A DNA stretch of 64,000 bases, from the NCBI RefSeq assembly GCF_918741275.1, contig NZ_CAKKNA010000016.1:1-64000 (forward strand), written 5' to 3'. Below, piece by piece: positions 8,472 through 18,875 of the stretch. Every line of letters begins with the position of its first letter. Positions within the stretch are counted from its first letter, which is position 1. The DNA comes from Bacillus sp. CECT 9360. GTDB taxonomy: Bacteria > Bacillota > Bacilli > Bacillales > DSM-1321. A model generated the notes under the pieces. That model was not told the DNA's origin, made no database searches, and saw only the letters and a program-made list of their open reading frames with translations. The translations under genes and the position numbers were made by a program.

Positions 8472-8834
8472 TTAATCCCCCAGTTCCTGTTGCAATTTCT
8501 CCAGGCCTTTTTCAAGGTCTAATGCTGTCATGACATCATCCAAGCTTATTCCCAGTTCGATTAGGGTAATCGCAACAGCTGGCTGGATTCCGGTAATTAC
8601 AACTTTTGCCCCCATGAGTTTAGACATGCCAAACACGTCCCCTAATACTTTAGCGATGAAAGAATCAATGAAATCAATGGAGGTGATATCGATTACAACG
8701 CCATTTGCGCTTGTTTCGTGAATTTTATGCAATAAATCTTCTTGGAATTGAAGAGCCGTAGCATCGTCAAGCTCCCATTGTATAGAGACCAACAAGCAAT
8801 CATAAAGCTTTAAGATTGGGATTCTCATATTCAT
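8472..8834 (-). CDS. rsbS: RsbS, stressosome scaffold STAS protein
   Basis: A 120-residue single STAS domain. The phosphorylation site is the serine of [10 protein letters not shown] (S58 here). It forms the stressosome core with RsbR and holds RsbT. The start codon overlaps the rsbRA stop (ATGA), with GGAGGTGGAAGA in front. Confidence 0.95.
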   Translation of the reverse strand: MNMRIPILKLYDCLLVSIQWELDDATALQFQEDLLHKIHETSANGVVIDITSIDFIDSFIAKVLGDVFGMSKLMGAKVVITGIQPAVAITLIELGISLDDVMTALDLEKGLEKLQQELGD

Positions 8835-9658
8835 TCTTCCACCTCCACTATCTTACGGCTTGTTAATTGTAAAGCAGCTTCGATGCCTTTTTTAAGTGAG
8901 TTTTTCGTGTCGATTTCATTGAGGTTAATTCCTAAATTAACAATAGTTTGCGCGATTTCCGGGCGAATTCCGCACAGCATGCACTTAGCACCTACCAGCC
9001 GAACAGCCTCCGCAGCCTGAATAATATGGTGGGCGACCATTGTATCAACGACCGGAACACCGGTGATATCAATCAATACAACCTCAGAACGGTGTTTCAC
9101 AGTGCCAGTAAGCAAATTTTCCATAATTTGTTTGGCTCTTTCCGTATCGATTGTACCAACGAGGGGCATTACCGTGATGCCTTCAAGGACTGGAATTAGG
9201 GGAGCGGAGAGCTCCTGTAAAGCGATTTTTTGAAGAGAGACTGTCTTTTCCCACGTTTGGGAGTATATGTGAACAATTTCGTTATTTAATGGTGTTGACC
9301 ATTGATCGAATGCAAATACGATATCCATTTGATTTTCAGGCGTCACAATCCCTTTTTCCTGCATGCCTTCAAACACAATCCGATTAAATTCGCGCAGCCC
9401 CTCGTTCACAAATGTAAGAGGCCATCCAAGCCGAACAACCTTTTCGGCAAAATCCAAAAGCTTCGATGAGAATTGTTCACTATTGCTTTCAATGTTAGCA
9501 ACAATCATATCTATGAACTCATTGCTTGTCCGTGCAAACATTTCATCAGAGACCACTTTGATAAGCCGCTCATCCGCTTTTTCTTTCATTTTCTCCATCC
9601 ACTCATTCAGGATGTCATTTTGGCTTTTCTTTATATAGCCGTAAACCAATTGATCCAT
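8831..9658 (-). CDS. rsbRA: RsbRA, stressosome sensor co-antagonist
   Basis: A 275-residue protein with an N-terminal non-haem globin-like sensor half (about 1-130) and a C-terminal STAS domain (about 150-270). The two RsbT target threonines are probably those in LVGTIDTER and [12 protein letters not shown] start at ATG 9658 behind GGGAGGAAATT. This matches the 274-residue family length; an ATG at 9715 would add 19 residues without support. Confidence 0.94.
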   Translation of the reverse strand: MDQLVYGYIKKSQNDILNEWMEKMKEKADERLIKVVSDEMFARTSNEFIDMIVANIESNSEQFSSKLLDFAEKVVRLGWPLTFVNEGLREFNRIVFEGMQEKGIVTPENQMDIVFAFDQWSTPLNNEIVHIYSQTWEKTVSLQKIALQELSAPLIPVLEGITVMPLVGTIDTERAKQIMENLLTGTVKHRSEVVLIDITGVPVVDTMVAHHIIQAAEAVRLVGAKCMLCGIRPEIAQTIVNLGINLNEIDTKNSLKKGIEAALQLTSRKIVEVEE

Positions 9659-9984
9659 AATTTCCTCCCATTCCAGCACATCCGTGCATATAAATAATTC
9701 CGAACGCAGGTACATTTTCTAAGCTGATATTGTATTATATTGCTTCAAAACCTTCCCTACATGAATGAAAACAAAAAAGAAAGATTAAATAAATTTATTG
9801 ATTTCCCACGCCTTCACTATAATATTTTGTTGTTTGATTCGTCAAATGAAACAGTTTTCCTGCTTGATTCGTTTATCATTATAAAAAAATGGCTCCGGCA
9901 TGATGCCGGAACCATTTAAATGGACCCGATTGTTCAATAATGAATAAAAACGATTTCAAATCAGGAGCTTGTTTTCTTATTCTT
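9659..9984 (-). other. rsb operon upstream region
   Basis: This 326-base gap holds the ndoA terminator (9885-9918) and the expected SigA promoter region of the rsb operon. A candidate on the minus strand is TTGACG (9845-9840) with TATTAT (9824-9819), but its 15-base spacer is short. I see no gene here. Confidence 0.4.
9885..9918 (-). terminator. terminator after ndoA
   Basis: On the minus strand AAATGGTTCCGGCAT pairs with ATGCCGGAGCCATTT and is followed by a run of T. It separates alr-ndoAI-ndoA from the rsb operon. Confidence 0.88.
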
Positions 9985-10338
9985 TTAAAAATCTACTAAT
10001 CCCAGACTGATTTGCAAGGCATCATGCACCTTTTGCATCATGGCCTCATCAAGATGAGTAATCTTATCGGTTAACCGCTGCTTGTCAATGGTACGTATTT
10101 GTTCTAAAAGGATGACTGAATCACGTTCAAATCCATACTTTTTTGCATTAATCTCAACGTGTGTAGGCAGTTTGGCTTTCTGAATTTGCGCTGTAATGGC
10201 CGCTACAATCACAGTGGGACTAAAGCGATTGCCGATATCATTTTGAATGATGAGCACCGGACGGGTCCCACCTTGCTCTGAACCTACGACCGGGGACAGA
10301 TCTGCGAAGTATACGTCACCACGCTTAACAACAATCAA
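9985..10338 (-). CDS. ndoA: NdoA (EndoA/MazF), mRNA interferase toxin
   Basis: A 117-residue MazF-family endoribonuclease, one residue longer than I recall for B. subtilis EndoA. Key features are [19 protein letters not shown] at the N-terminus, [11 protein letters not shown] near 33 and the C-terminal ISLGLVDF. It cleaves single-stranded mRNA at a UACAU-type site in B. subtilis. Four bases downstream of its antitoxin gene. Confidence 0.95.
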   Translation of the reverse strand: MIVVKRGDVYFADLSPVVGSEQGGTRPVLIIQNDIGNRFSPTVIVAAITAQIQKAKLPTHVEINAKKYGFERDSVILLEQIRTIDKQRLTDKITHLDEAMMQKVHDALQISLGLVDF

Positions 10339-10342
10339 CGGA

Positions 10343-10624
10343 TCAACCTCCGCTAACTAATCGTTCAACGCGATGTTCTGCCTCATATTCCGCTAAAAAA
10401 GCTTCTGATGCAATTGTTAAATTAATAGCTGCCATTTCAATATAGCCACTTTTCATAGACTCGCGAAATTCTCTTTTTTTACGGTCGCGAAGGTACTTCT
10501 TAGTCGCGCGATAAATTAACTCGCTTCGATTTACGTTTTCTTCTCGTACATACCCATCTAGCTCGGATAAAAAGTTTTGAGGTAATCGGACTAATATCTC
10601 TCTCGTTGTGCTGGATTCAGACAC
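10343..10624 (-). CDS. ndoAI: NdoAI (MazE-type), ribbon-helix-helix antitoxin
   Basis: A 93-residue RHH antitoxin: [16 protein letters not shown] forms the N-terminal strand and helix, and the acidic C-terminus ([12 protein letters not shown]) neutralises NdoA. I prefer GTG at 10624 because it gives MSESS as in B. subtilis and is 8 bases after GGAGGT. The ATG at 10630 is only two bases from that site. Confidence 0.9.
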   Translation of the reverse strand: MSESSTTREILVRLPQNFLSELDGYVREENVNRSELIYRATKKYLRDRKKREFRESMKSGYIEMAAINLTIASEAFLAEYEAEHRVERLVSGG

Positions 10625-10781
10625 AAACATACACCTCCACCATCACTACACGCCTAATTATATTTCTTTTTTCATATTACCATTTAAATATCTGTATGCA
10701 AAGAGTATATTCAAAAATCTATATTATTATCAGCAAAAAAGTGTGATTCTTATTCATTTTTTATACAAAACGCTTAGAATT

Positions 10782-11939
10782 TCACTGCAGCAGCGGATTG
10801 ACTACTTTAACAACCCTGCCCAATTGGTGATAAACCCTCGGTACCCTCGCAGAAATGAGACAGACGACCTCATAGTTAATCGTTTCTAGCTTTTCTGCTA
10901 TTTCATCAACTGAGATAAAAGATCCCGCGCTCTCTCCGATCAATGTCACCTCTGTTCCAAGAGGCTGTTCTTCTTTAAGTTTAATCATGCACTGGTCCAT
11001 GCAAATTCTTCCGGTGATCGGCTGCCTTTCCCCATTTACGAGTACTTCCTGACCTTGAAGCTTCCGAAGCCAGCCGTCAGCATAACCGATCGGCAGCGTT
11101 GCGATCCATTCAGGCCGACTCGCCGTATAAGTCGCCCCGTAGCTAACACTTTCTCCCGCTGACAGCTGTTTCAGTTGAACAATTCGCGTTTTAAGTGACA
11201 TCGCCTGCTTCAGTGGAAATGGGAGTATTTCTTTCATTTCCATTGATGGGCTTAATCCATACATGGATATCCCCATTCTGACCGCATTAAAGTTCTGATC
11301 ATGAAAACGCAAGGAAGCGGCACTATTTGCGGCATGAATAAGAGCAGGCCGGACCTTAAGCCAGGAAAGCATGTCTTTAAATGCAGCCAGCTGCTTCTGA
11401 TAATATTCTATGTTTAATTCATCAGCCGTAGCAAAATGGGTGTAGATGCCCTCAAATAAAAATTTGCTTTCATTCAGCAGCATGTCTTCTAGGTGCTCTA
11501 ACTCTTCTTTCGTACGTATCCCCAGTCTGCCCATGCCGCTGTCGCATTTCACATGAACCTTAAGCGGTGCATGAGGCGGAATTTCTTTGATGGCGCTTTC
11601 CAGCCATTCCTTTTGAAATACTGTTAAAGCGATATCCTGTTCTGCAGCTATTCCTGCGTTTTCAGGTCTTGAAGCCCCGAGAACAAGTATGGGCGCCTGA
11701 ATTCCTTTTTTCCTTAGCGCCAACGCTTCATCAAGAAAAGCAACGGCCAAATAATCAGCTCCCGCTTCAAGGGCGGTGTTGGCTGTTTCAATGTCCCCAT
11801 GACCATAGCCATTGGCTTTCACAACCGCGAATATTTTCACCGCGGCAGGGAGGTGTTTTCTCATATTCGCAACATTTTCATATATATGATCTAAATTAAT
11901 TTCTGCCCATGTTTCCCTGTGGTAAGTTCCCATTTCCAA
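10782..11939 (-). CDS. alr: alanine racemase (PLP-dependent)
   Basis: About 386 residues. It converts L-alanine to D-alanine for peptidoglycan. The PLP lysine lies in [10 protein letters not shown] (about residue 41) and the second catalytic tyrosine in VSYGATYTA near 265. The C-terminal beta domain carries RICMDQCM. I prefer TTG at 11939, 7 bases after GGAAGGG; the ATG at 11933 is the alternative. It feeds Ddl, encoded at 20358-21440, though the two genes are not in one operon. Confidence 0.93.
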   Translation of the reverse strand: MEMGTYHRETWAEINLDHIYENVANMRKHLPAAVKIFAVVKANGYGHGDIETANTALEAGADYLAVAFLDEALALRKKGIQAPILVLGASRPENAGIAAEQDIALTVFQKEWLESAIKEIPPHAPLKVHVKCDSGMGRLGIRTKEELEHLEDMLLNESKFLFEGIYTHFATADELNIEYYQKQLAAFKDMLSWLKVRPALIHAANSAASLRFHDQNFNAVRMGISMYGLSPSMEMKEILPFPLKQAMSLKTRIVQLKQLSAGESVSYGATYTASRPEWIATLPIGYADGWLRKLQGQEVLVNGERQPITGRICMDQCMIKLKEEQPLGTEVTLIGESAGSFISVDEIAEKLETINYEVVCLISARVPRVYHQLGRVVKVVNPLLQ

Positions 11940-12100
11940 CCTGTAACCCTTCCTTCTTGTCCCACACAAAGTAATCGTTATCGGTTTAGTTTAACCGTTA
12001 AACCTTATCACTCTGATTATAGACAAACTTTTTCTTCATATAAAGGAGAGTTTTTATGGGAGCCATTCATCTCGTTACCTTCATAGCATCATAGAGACCA

Positions 12101-12140
12101 AGACCCGGCAATTCGTCATACAAAATTCGAACCGGGCCTT
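12101..12140 (-). terminator. possible terminator after ydcC
   Basis: On the minus strand GGCCCGGTTCGAATT and CGAATTGCCGGGTC form an imperfect stem. No T run follows, so it may be a weak terminator or an RNA-stabilising hairpin. Confidence 0.4.
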
Positions 12141-12156
12141 AGACTTTTAATTAGAA

Positions 12157-13167
12157 CTATTTAACAGCCGCCTCTTCGACGGATCGGGCAACATTCACCA
12201 TTTCTTTAGGGGCCAAGTCTTTAGAAGCAAGCGTATAATCTACTCCCCCTACGGTCCAGGTAACCGAGTTGTCCGTCAGAGCCCCCACCGTGAACCCAAG
12301 GTCGACCGGTTCTCCGTTAATCTGATTGGAAATAAGCGATGTTTCGACGACCTCTGCTTTTTCCTGAATTAACGTAAAGCTCTTTTTGCCCTCGTAGGTG
12401 AGGACTACACGTGTACCATCCTCTATATCCAGCTCTTTTTCTTCTGTTAAGCTCACACCATCCATTTTATAGGCAGGATACTTAACCCCAAAGCTTTTAT
12501 CCTTCGCTTCCGCCATAACATCTACTTCCAATTGGGCTCCGGTCATATTTTTCTTCATATCAAATGCATCCTTGTCAAATGAAGTATTAAAATTAACTTT
12601 AGAAAACTCAACGGTGACCAATGCGTTATGGTCAGGATCCATTACCTTCACACTGACAGGTGACAAGTTCTTCTTGTTGAGAGTGATCTCCTGGTAAGGG
12701 AGCATCTTATTGTTTTGATACCGCGTTTTTGTCTCAAAAACGAAATGTTTTTCAGTTGTTATAAAGGTCGCGCTTTTATCTTCGATGATATCCTTCACGA
12801 GCGACTCGTATAAATACGCCTGACTGCTGTTGTTCGGCCACTCGCTCTGGAATTTAAAGCTTTTGTTCAACGCCGGCGTCAACACATAGACTCCGTCCGT
12901 ATTCCGAAGAATCATCTGACTCTGGTCCTTTTGGGAGTTCTTCAGGTTCACTCTGTAAAATTCCGGATCTTTATGCCAAATCTCTACATCATAAACCTGT
13001 GGATCCGTCCCCATTTTCAACGTCATCTTAGCATTCGCTTTATAGCCTTTCATTTCTTCAACCTTATCGTTCAGGTCACTGACTACATCATCCTGCGTCT
13101 TTTGTCCACAAGCGGAAAGGGCAAGTATCAGCATGATCCCCGCAAAAAGCGTTAACAACTTCTTCAT
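12157..13167 (-). CDS. ydcC: YdcC, lipoprotein of the LolA-like/outer-membrane-lipoprotein-sorting fold
   Basis: A 336-residue lipoprotein. The signal peptide ends in the lipobox LSAC with Cys20. The rest looks like the beta-rich YdcC/LolA-like family. In B. subtilis ydcC is a SigE-dependent sporulation gene of unknown function, located between acpS and alr as here. Confidence 0.85.
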   Translation of the reverse strand: MKKLLTLFAGIMLILALSACGQKTQDDVVSDLNDKVEEMKGYKANAKMTLKMGTDPQVYDVEIWHKDPEFYRVNLKNSQKDQSQMILRNTDGVYVLTPALNKSFKFQSEWPNNSSQAYLYESLVKDIIEDKSATFITTEKHFVFETKTRYQNNKMLPYQEITLNKKNLSPVSVKVMDPDHNALVTVEFSKVNFNTSFDKDAFDMKKNMTGAQLEVDVMAEAKDKSFGVKYPAYKMDGVSLTEEKELDIEDGTRVVLTYEGKKSFTLIQEKAEVVETSLISNQINGEPVDLGFTVGALTDNSVTWTVGGVDYTLASKDLAPKEMVNVARSVEEAAVK

Positions 13168-13364
13168 CTTTTCAACCCCTTTTGGTTTTTAAACGTAAAA
13201 GGGAGAGGAAAAGGCAGGATCAAGACATTGAGGTTGATACGAATCTCGCTTAGATGCTTATTCGGCGCCGTTCACGAGAGCCTTTTCCTGCAATGAATCT
13301 TTTACCGGGCCTTGTCTCCCTATAGCAATATGAGTATATGAGACAACCCTTTTGATTATGAATA

Positions 13365-13450
13365 GAAAAGCAGAAGCGCCCTGTAAATAAAGAAGAACGA
13401 CTAAGATCGCCACATCGTTATGTCTTCGTCGTTCTGACTCACGTCGTGTT
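13365..13450. repeat. interspersed intergenic repeat, copy 2 (see 4591)
   Basis: Begins GAAAAGCAGAAGCGCCCTGT and continues with GAAGAACGACTAAGATCGCC and TTATGTCTTCGTCG. This matches the two ends of the longer copy at 4591-4746 with the middle missing. It lies between ydcC and acpS. Confidence 0.65.
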
Positions 13451-13460
13451 GGCCTCAAAG

Positions 13461-13488
13461 AAAAAACACCAGTATAAAACTGATGTTA
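13461..13488 (-). terminator. terminator after acpS
   Basis: On the minus strand AACATCAG pairs with CTGGTGTT around TTTTATA and is followed by TTTTTTC. Confidence 0.75.
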
Positions 13489-13519
13489 AACAAGGCTTTC
13501 GAGTTATTTAATTTTCTAC

Positions 13520-13873
13520 TCAAGCTTCTTCAATGACCACCTGTGCAACGGCATATTCCCGGCTATGAGTAATGGAAAGGTGTACCCCTTCTGAAAACGG
13601 CTTTTGAATAAACGGTTTGCCATTTTGATCTGTTGTAATTTCAATATCCATAAATGAAATACTTTCTCCAATTCCAGTTCCGAAAGCTTTGGAGAAAGCT
13701 TCTTTCGCCGCAAAACGGCCGGCAAGAAACTCTGCTTTCCGCGGACCTTTTAGCCCTTTATATAGCTTTGCTTCCCGCTCCGTTAAGATTCTTTCCGCAA
13801 ACCTCGGCTGCCGTCCTAGGATCGCCTGTATCCTTGATAATTCAGTAATATCTATTCCAATCCCTTTAATCAT
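13520..13873 (-). CDS. acpS: holo-[acyl-carrier-protein] synthase
   Basis: A 117-residue AcpS. It transfers 4'-phosphopantetheine from CoA to acyl carrier protein. Magnesium-binding signatures are [11 protein letters not shown] at the start and [14 protein letters not shown] near 55. Full family length. Divergent from ydcA. Confidence 0.96.
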   Translation of the reverse strand: MIKGIGIDITELSRIQAILGRQPRFAERILTEREAKLYKGLKGPRKAEFLAGRFAAKEAFSKAFGTGIGESISFMDIEITTDQNGKPFIQKPFSEGVHLSITHSREYAVAQVVIEEA

Positions 13874-13982
13874 CGCTACCTTCCTTCTATTTATTTATTT
13901 CTCGCATATAAGTACTGTACAAGTCTTTCTATCATGGGGCCCCGGGGGGGCCCTACCAGTAAAAAGAAAAGGATGATCATAT

Positions 13983-14585
13983 ATGTTTACAAGAACGGAA
14001 AGCTTTCAACAATTCGTTAAGCTTTATCCGGCAGTCAGCACCCTGCTCATGCTAAATATCATATTGTTCCTTCTTAGTTTGCTCCCTGTTTTTCCTAATA
14101 AGATGATTTTCGAGCTAGGGTCCGGATATAACCGCGCTATCGCTGACGGAGAATGGTGGAGATTAATAACCTCGATATTTTTGCATCGTTCATTCAGCCA
14201 TTTATTACTCAACTGCTTTTCAATGGTCATTTTAGCTCCCACTTTAGAGAGAATGCTCGGCCGTATAAGCTTCTTCATCTTTTTCATGGCGGTAGGTACT
14301 GCGGCAAACCTGGCCACCTATATCATAAACCCTTTATCTTTCAGCCATATCGGAGCCAGCAACGCGATACTTGGTGTGTTGGGCTTTTATTTATATATGG
14401 CGTTGTTTCATAAAAAAAGGCTGTCCAGACAAAATACAGTTACCGTTTATGCGTTGACCGCTCTTTCGGTTATTATGACATTTATGCAGCCAGAAATAAA
14501 TCATGTCGGACACCTCAGCGGATTGGCCGCCGGGATTGTATTCGCGTCTTTTTTTCAAAAGAAAATCAGCCATTTCTGGTTTTAA
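13983..14585 (+). CDS. ydcA: YdcA, rhomboid-family intramembrane serine protease
   Basis: A 200-residue protein with about six membrane segments. The catalytic serine is in GASNAILG (about residue 126), and the catalytic histidine is in INHVGHLSG (about 176-179). The conserved L1 loop WWRLITSIFLH is near 59. Ribosome site AAAGGATGATC. The substrate is unknown. It is convergent with ydbT. Confidence 0.9.
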   Translation: MFTRTESFQQFVKLYPAVSTLLMLNIILFLLSLLPVFPNKMIFELGSGYNRAIADGEWWRLITSIFLHRSFSHLLLNCFSMVILAPTLERMLGRISFFIFFMAVGTAANLATYIINPLSFSHIGASNAILGVLGFYLYMALFHKKRLSRQNTVTVYALTALSVIMTFMQPEINHVGHLSGLAAGIVFASFFQKKISHFWF

Positions 14586-14625
14586 GTGACGTCTGCCGGG
14601 ATACTACTTCGTGAGGTCCCGCAGG

Positions 14626-16101
14626 CTAGTTTCTTCTCTCTAGAAACCATTCCTTGATTGTTTCTGAATCCGCTGCTTCGAGATCAACTACCTTTCCTAC
14701 TCGCGGTCCTACCCCTGATTTGACGACTGCCGAAATAGAAGCAAGCTTTCCCCTCTTTTGGAAGGGGCTGGTCTCAGAATAAACAGCTTGGATTCTATTT
14801 CTTTGAAAAATATACGTTTGCTTAGATAGGATGCGGAATCTCAGCTGCAGCTGATTGCTGGAAATATTCCAGCCAGCGCCCCGATAGCATAAATAAGCCC
14901 AGAAAGCACCAAGCGGCAAAAGAAGAAGTGATAAAAAGCCCCATGGTCTCAAGAAAATCGAACATAAAGCCGCAATCGGAATTATGATTAGCGATATCCT
15001 GAATAAATACCTTTTAAAAGAACGTTTTGGAAGAGGGTTGATTTGAACATGTATTTGATATTCAGGAATGAATGTCTGGATCAAGTTCTCGATTTTTTCT
15101 TTTTTAATCAATGGAAATAACATGACATTGGAACTTTCCTTATCAAGGATAGAGCCGCCAGCATACTCAACATACACGCTTGCATAGCCGAGCGGCTGCC
15201 GGATTAAATTTTCGGCAATCCGAATCGCCTGAATTTTCTCGAGCGGAATTGTCAGTTGTCTTCTCTCCAGTAATCCTCTTGAAATAATGACTTTATCCTC
15301 ATGCTTCTTCACAGTAAAGAAAGCATATTTAAGGACGATCCTTGCCGTGGCAATCACATAAGCAAACATCAATCCAAAAAAGACAAGAATAGCGATGAAG
15401 GAAATGCTCCCTTTAACAACCTGTTCAAAGCCGTTGAAAAGGCGTGAATAGGGGATAATTTCATCGAATTGCCCGAAAAAGGCAATCGCCCCTGAAAAAA
15501 CCACCCCTACACCGCCAGATGTCGCGGCCATGATAAACAATTCCTTAAATGACTGCTGAAAAACGCCCTGTACCTGTACGTTTTCCTCTAACCCCTGATA
15601 CTCCGCATCTTGAGCTTCACTCTCGTCTTTTAAAGAAATCTTGCCTTTCTTCTTCAGTTCATGAAAAATGTCATTGATTCTTTCTGCCTCGTCTTTTGAA
15701 ATGGCCGATAAAGTAGCATCAGCAAGATCGGCGCTCGACCCTGCCGTTTCAACCTTCAGCTTCACGAGACCGAATAAACGCTGCAGAATGCCTTCTGTTT
15801 TATCTATACTATGAATTCGTTCAAAGCGAATATATCTTTTCTTTTTTATAAAAATCCCTGATTCTATCCGCAATTCACCTTCCTCTACCCGGTAGGTGAA
15901 CCGCAGCCAATCCAGGATCCCATATCCGATGAAAAGAAGAATAAAAACCGGAATCGCGATCAACTCAAAGCTGGCCCACCAGCCCGATTCATCGCTCCCT
16001 CCGAATACAAAGAAGATGACTAATGGAATCAACGCCTCCTTGATCATTTTAATGGCACTCAACACCGCAGCTACAGGATGCAGTCTCTTTGGTTCAGACA
16101 T
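14626..16101 (-). CDS. ydbT: YdbT, membrane protein with bacterial PH (bPH2/DUF304) domains
   Basis: About 491 residues, with three pleckstrin-like bPH2 stretches (around 70-150, 260-340 and 400-480), each preceded by paired membrane helices. The start ATG at 16101 overlaps the ydbS stop (ATGTCTGA) and is preceded by GTGGAGGAAGAAG. In B. subtilis YdbS-YdbT give resistance to the heterologous bacteriocin amylocyclicin. Function here is inferred from that. Confidence 0.88.
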   Translation of the reverse strand: MSEPKRLHPVAAVLSAIKMIKEALIPLVIFFVFGGSDESGWWASFELIAIPVFILLFIGYGILDWLRFTYRVEEGELRIESGIFIKKKRYIRFERIHSIDKTEGILQRLFGLVKLKVETAGSSADLADATLSAISKDEAERINDIFHELKKKGKISLKDESEAQDAEYQGLEENVQVQGVFQQSFKELFIMAATSGGVGVVFSGAIAFFGQFDEIIPYSRLFNGFEQVVKGSISFIAILVFFGLMFAYVIATARIVLKYAFFTVKKHEDKVIISRGLLERRQLTIPLEKIQAIRIAENLIRQPLGYASVYVEYAGGSILDKESSNVMLFPLIKKEKIENLIQTFIPEYQIHVQINPLPKRSFKRYLFRISLIIIPIAALCSIFLRPWGFLSLLLLPLGAFWAYLCYRGAGWNISSNQLQLRFRILSKQTYIFQRNRIQAVYSETSPFQKRGKLASISAVVKSGVGPRVGKVVDLEAADSETIKEWFLERRN

Positions 16102-16567
16102 CTTCTTCCTCCACGCTCGCCATTCTGGATATGTAAAAGCGAAGATCATCCGCTTCCTTTAAATCAAGGGCAGGGATTTCATGAATCGTAGCCGCAGTGG
16201 AAATTTCCATGGAAGCTAAATCGTATTTTCTTAACAGCGGACCTTGCCTTGTATCCACGTGCTGAACACGAACCATCGGAACGAGCGTCCTTTTGATAAT
16301 AAACAATCCGCTCTGAATTTCAATTTCTGTTTCTCTGACATCATATCTCCACCTTTTCCATCTGATAAGCGGGAAAAGATAAACGGATAGATATGTTAGT
16401 AACAAGGTTACAAGAACTACCACTGCTGGTACCCACACCGGCCAATCAAATAAAAAAGTAAGGATGATAGCTGCTATTGTAATGACCCACCATACGATTG
16501 AATAAAATAAACCGGTAAGTCGCCAAACCTTTAATGCTTTTTCGGAAATTACTTTTTGAGGTGCCAT
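16094..16567 (-). CDS. ydbS: YdbS, membrane protein with bPH2 domain
   Basis: A 157-residue protein. Two membrane helices (about 20-65) are followed by one bPH2 domain containing RWRYDVRETEIEIQSGLFI. It pairs with ydbT, and their reading frames overlap by 8 bases. Confidence 0.87.
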   Translation of the reverse strand: MAPQKVISEKALKVWRLTGLFYSIVWWVITIAAIILTFLFDWPVWVPAVVVLVTLLLTYLSVYLFPLIRWKRWRYDVRETEIEIQSGLFIIKRTLVPMVRVQHVDTRQGPLLRKYDLASMEISTAATIHEIPALDLKEADDLRFYISRMASVEEEDV

Positions 16568-16674
16568 GTATCGGTATCCTCTCTTTCACGATTTTTTTAA
16601 CCCGTAAAAAGTATACTATATTTACTATTTCTGCACACTCGCTTCTTTCAGGAATGGCGACCAGCTGCTTGATC

Positions 16675-16709
16675 AAAAAAAGAGCCCCCTGATGCCAGGG
16701 AGCTCTTTT
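16675..16709 (-). terminator. terminator after cshA
   Basis: On the minus strand AAAAGAGCTCCCTGG pairs with CCAGGGGGCTCTTTT-like bases and ends in TTTTTTT. It separates cshA from ydbS-ydbT. Confidence 0.88.
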
Positions 16710-16716
16710 AGCCAAC

Positions 16717-18207
16717 TTATTTATTAAACTGTTCTCGTTTTTGACCGAAACTGCGATTCCCGCCCGGTTTACGATTGTTATTTCGTTTATTCCCATAATC
16801 CTTGCGGCCGGATGATGGCCCTCTGCCATTGCGCGATCTGCTGTTAGAACTAGATCCGGATCCAGATCTATTGCGGTCGCGTCTCATCGGCGATGGTGAT
16901 TCTTCTGTTAATTTTATAGGAGTCGTATCAGGCTCTTTTGTCAGTGATTTTAGAACTGCAGCTACTAAATCGGCAGCATTATGCTTTTGAAGAAGCTCTT
17001 CAGCTTGAGACAGATAAAGAGATAGATCTTCATTTTCAACAGTATTCAAAATCTTTTCTGTTACTGCTTTTTGCTGCCCTTCCAACGCTTCTGTTATCGT
17101 TGGAGTCTTCATGCGCTCCATGCGCTTCTTGGTTGTATGTTCAACAGCTTGTAGCTGTCCTCTTTCTCTTGGTGTTACAAATGTAATGGCCACGCCATGC
17201 TTTCCGGCTCTTCCTGTACGGCCAATACGGTGAACGTAGCTTTCAGGATCTTGAGGTATATCAAAGTTATAGACGTGTGTTACTCCAGAGATATCAAGTC
17301 CGCGTGCAGCAACGTCTGTAGCTACAAGGACATCAATGCTGCCTTCCTTGAATTTCTTCAATACAGACAAACGCTTCGCCTGGCTCAGGTCCCCATGAAT
17401 CCCCTCGGCCATATAACCGCGGACATTCAATGCAGAAGAAAGTTCATCGACACGTCGTTTTGTTCGTCCAAAAACGATCGCAAGTTCCGGTGTCTGAATG
17501 TCAAAAAGGCGTGCCAATGATTCAAACTTCTCACCTTCTCTTAATTCAAGGTAGTATTGCTCAATATTAGATACCGTCATTTCCTTTGCTTTTACCTGTA
17601 CAACTTCCGGGTCCTTCATAAACCTTTCGGCAATTTTGCGGATAGGTCCAGGCATGGTAGCTGAGAAAAGCAAGGTTTGTCTTTCTGCCGGAACTTCAGA
17701 AAGGATAGACTCGATATCCTCAATGAATCCCATATTCAGCATTTCATCCGCTTCATCAAGGATTACCGTAGAAACCCCTCCAAGACGGAGCGTCTTACGT
17801 TTGATATGATCTAATAAACGACCGGGAGTACCTACAATAATATGAGGATTTTTCTTTAATGCCCGGATTTGCCGGTCTATGTCTTGTCCACCGTAGACCG
17901 CTAAAACACGTGCGCGTTTTCCGTAACCAAGCTTGAAAAGTTCCTCCGAAACCTGAATGGCAAGTTCACGTGTTGGAGCGATAATGATTCCTTGAACGTT
18001 TTCGTCCTTTAAATCGATTTTTTCCATTAATGGAATACCGAAAGCGACTGTTTTCCCTGTCCCAGTTTGAGCCTGACCGATCAGGTCCTTGCCTTTGAGT
18101 CCTAACGGAATCGTTTGAGCCTGTATGGGAGTTGCTTCTTCAAATCCCATTTTTTCAATGGATTTCATGGTTGTTCTGTCTAATCCTAATTCGCTAAACA
18201 ATGTCAA
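16717..18207 (-). CDS. cshA: CshA, DEAD-box ATP-dependent RNA helicase
   Basis: A 496-residue helicase. The motifs appear in order: [10 protein letters not shown] (Q), AQTGTGKT (I), PTRELAIQ (Ia), DEADEML (II), SATMP (III), and [10 protein letters not shown] (VI). The last ~60 residues are a basic, Gly/Ser/Arg/Asn-rich tail that binds RNA. CshA acts in ribosome biogenesis and mRNA turnover with the degradosome-like network. Confidence 0.96.
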   Translation of the reverse strand: MTLFSELGLDRTTMKSIEKMGFEEATPIQAQTIPLGLKGKDLIGQAQTGTGKTVAFGIPLMEKIDLKDENVQGIIIAPTRELAIQVSEELFKLGYGKRARVLAVYGGQDIDRQIRALKKNPHIIVGTPGRLLDHIKRKTLRLGGVSTVILDEADEMLNMGFIEDIESILSEVPAERQTLLFSATMPGPIRKIAERFMKDPEVVQVKAKEMTVSNIEQYYLELREGEKFESLARLFDIQTPELAIVFGRTKRRVDELSSALNVRGYMAEGIHGDLSQAKRLSVLKKFKEGSIDVLVATDVAARGLDISGVTHVYNFDIPQDPESYVHRIGRTGRAGKHGVAITFVTPRERGQLQAVEHTTKKRMERMKTPTITEALEGQQKAVTEKILNTVENEDLSLYLSQAEELLQKHNAADLVAAVLKSLTKEPDTTPIKLTEESPSPMRRDRNRSGSGSSSNSRSRNGRGPSSGRKDYGNKRNNNRKPGGNRSFGQKREQFNK

Positions 18208-18875
18208 TTTTTTCGTGCTCCTTTGTATTATAGAAATTTTTTTCTCTTAAGAAAAAGTTTTCTCATTATCACCTAAAAGAATGACTACAGTTTAAAAATT
18301 AATGAACTCAATGATGATTTACCAGAAAGAAAAACATAATGAACCAAGCCATAGCACGGAATTATCCCAAAATGGAAATCGTACACAAAAGGCTGTTCAA
18401 TAGTATATGTAACCAAAATTGAACTCAAGTAAACGGAAATGTCAAAAGTAGTATTCGATAAATTAGTCGGTTTATTCAGGTGAGGGCTGCTGTGCCATAA
18501 TTCCATATGCAATAAGAAAAGCTGAAGCTTTTCTTATACAAAACAGGCCCTTAAGCGTTGAGGGAGTTCGGAAGCGAGAAAATCACAATGATTTTAGACT
18601 TCCTATTTTAGCAATAAAAACCGCATGTCAGCAGCCTTTAATAAAAGTTCAAGACGCGTGGCCTATTTATATGAAAATATAAGTCCTTTTTATTAAAAGG
18701 AACTATATAAAGAAAGGTCTCTTTCAAAAGATATAAATTATGTTACCACTATAACGTGTCTAATGCAATAAAAGCACGGTACCATAATTATAAATTTATT
18801 CAACCGCATTATATTTGGAAGAAGAAAAGAAAGACCGGAAGGGGTCCCCTTGGGCCCCTCCCGGTTTTAAGTAGA
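18208..18875. other. 668-base non-coding gap between murF and cshA
   Basis: No convincing gene. It holds a 12-bp palindrome at 18512-18537 (ATAAGAAAAGCT, GA, AGCTTTTCTTAT), AT-rich sequence that probably carries the cshA promoter, and the murF terminator at the far end. A 75-codon open frame at 18285-18512 has no ribosome site or recognisable sequence. Confidence 0.6.
18832..18868 (-). terminator. terminator after murF
   Basis: On the minus strand AAAACCGGGAGGGGCC pairs with GGGACCCCTTCCGGT, followed by CTTTCTTTTC. Confidence 0.8.

Noticed and set aside
12057-12095. Twelve-codon frame with a good ribosome site (AAAGGAG) downstream of ydcC
   Set aside because: Too short to judge and without any regulatory context; likely chance.
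18285-18512. 75-codon minus-strand frame in the murF-cshA gap
   Set aside because: No ribosome site, no recognisable sequence, and it starts at a repeat-like palindrome.
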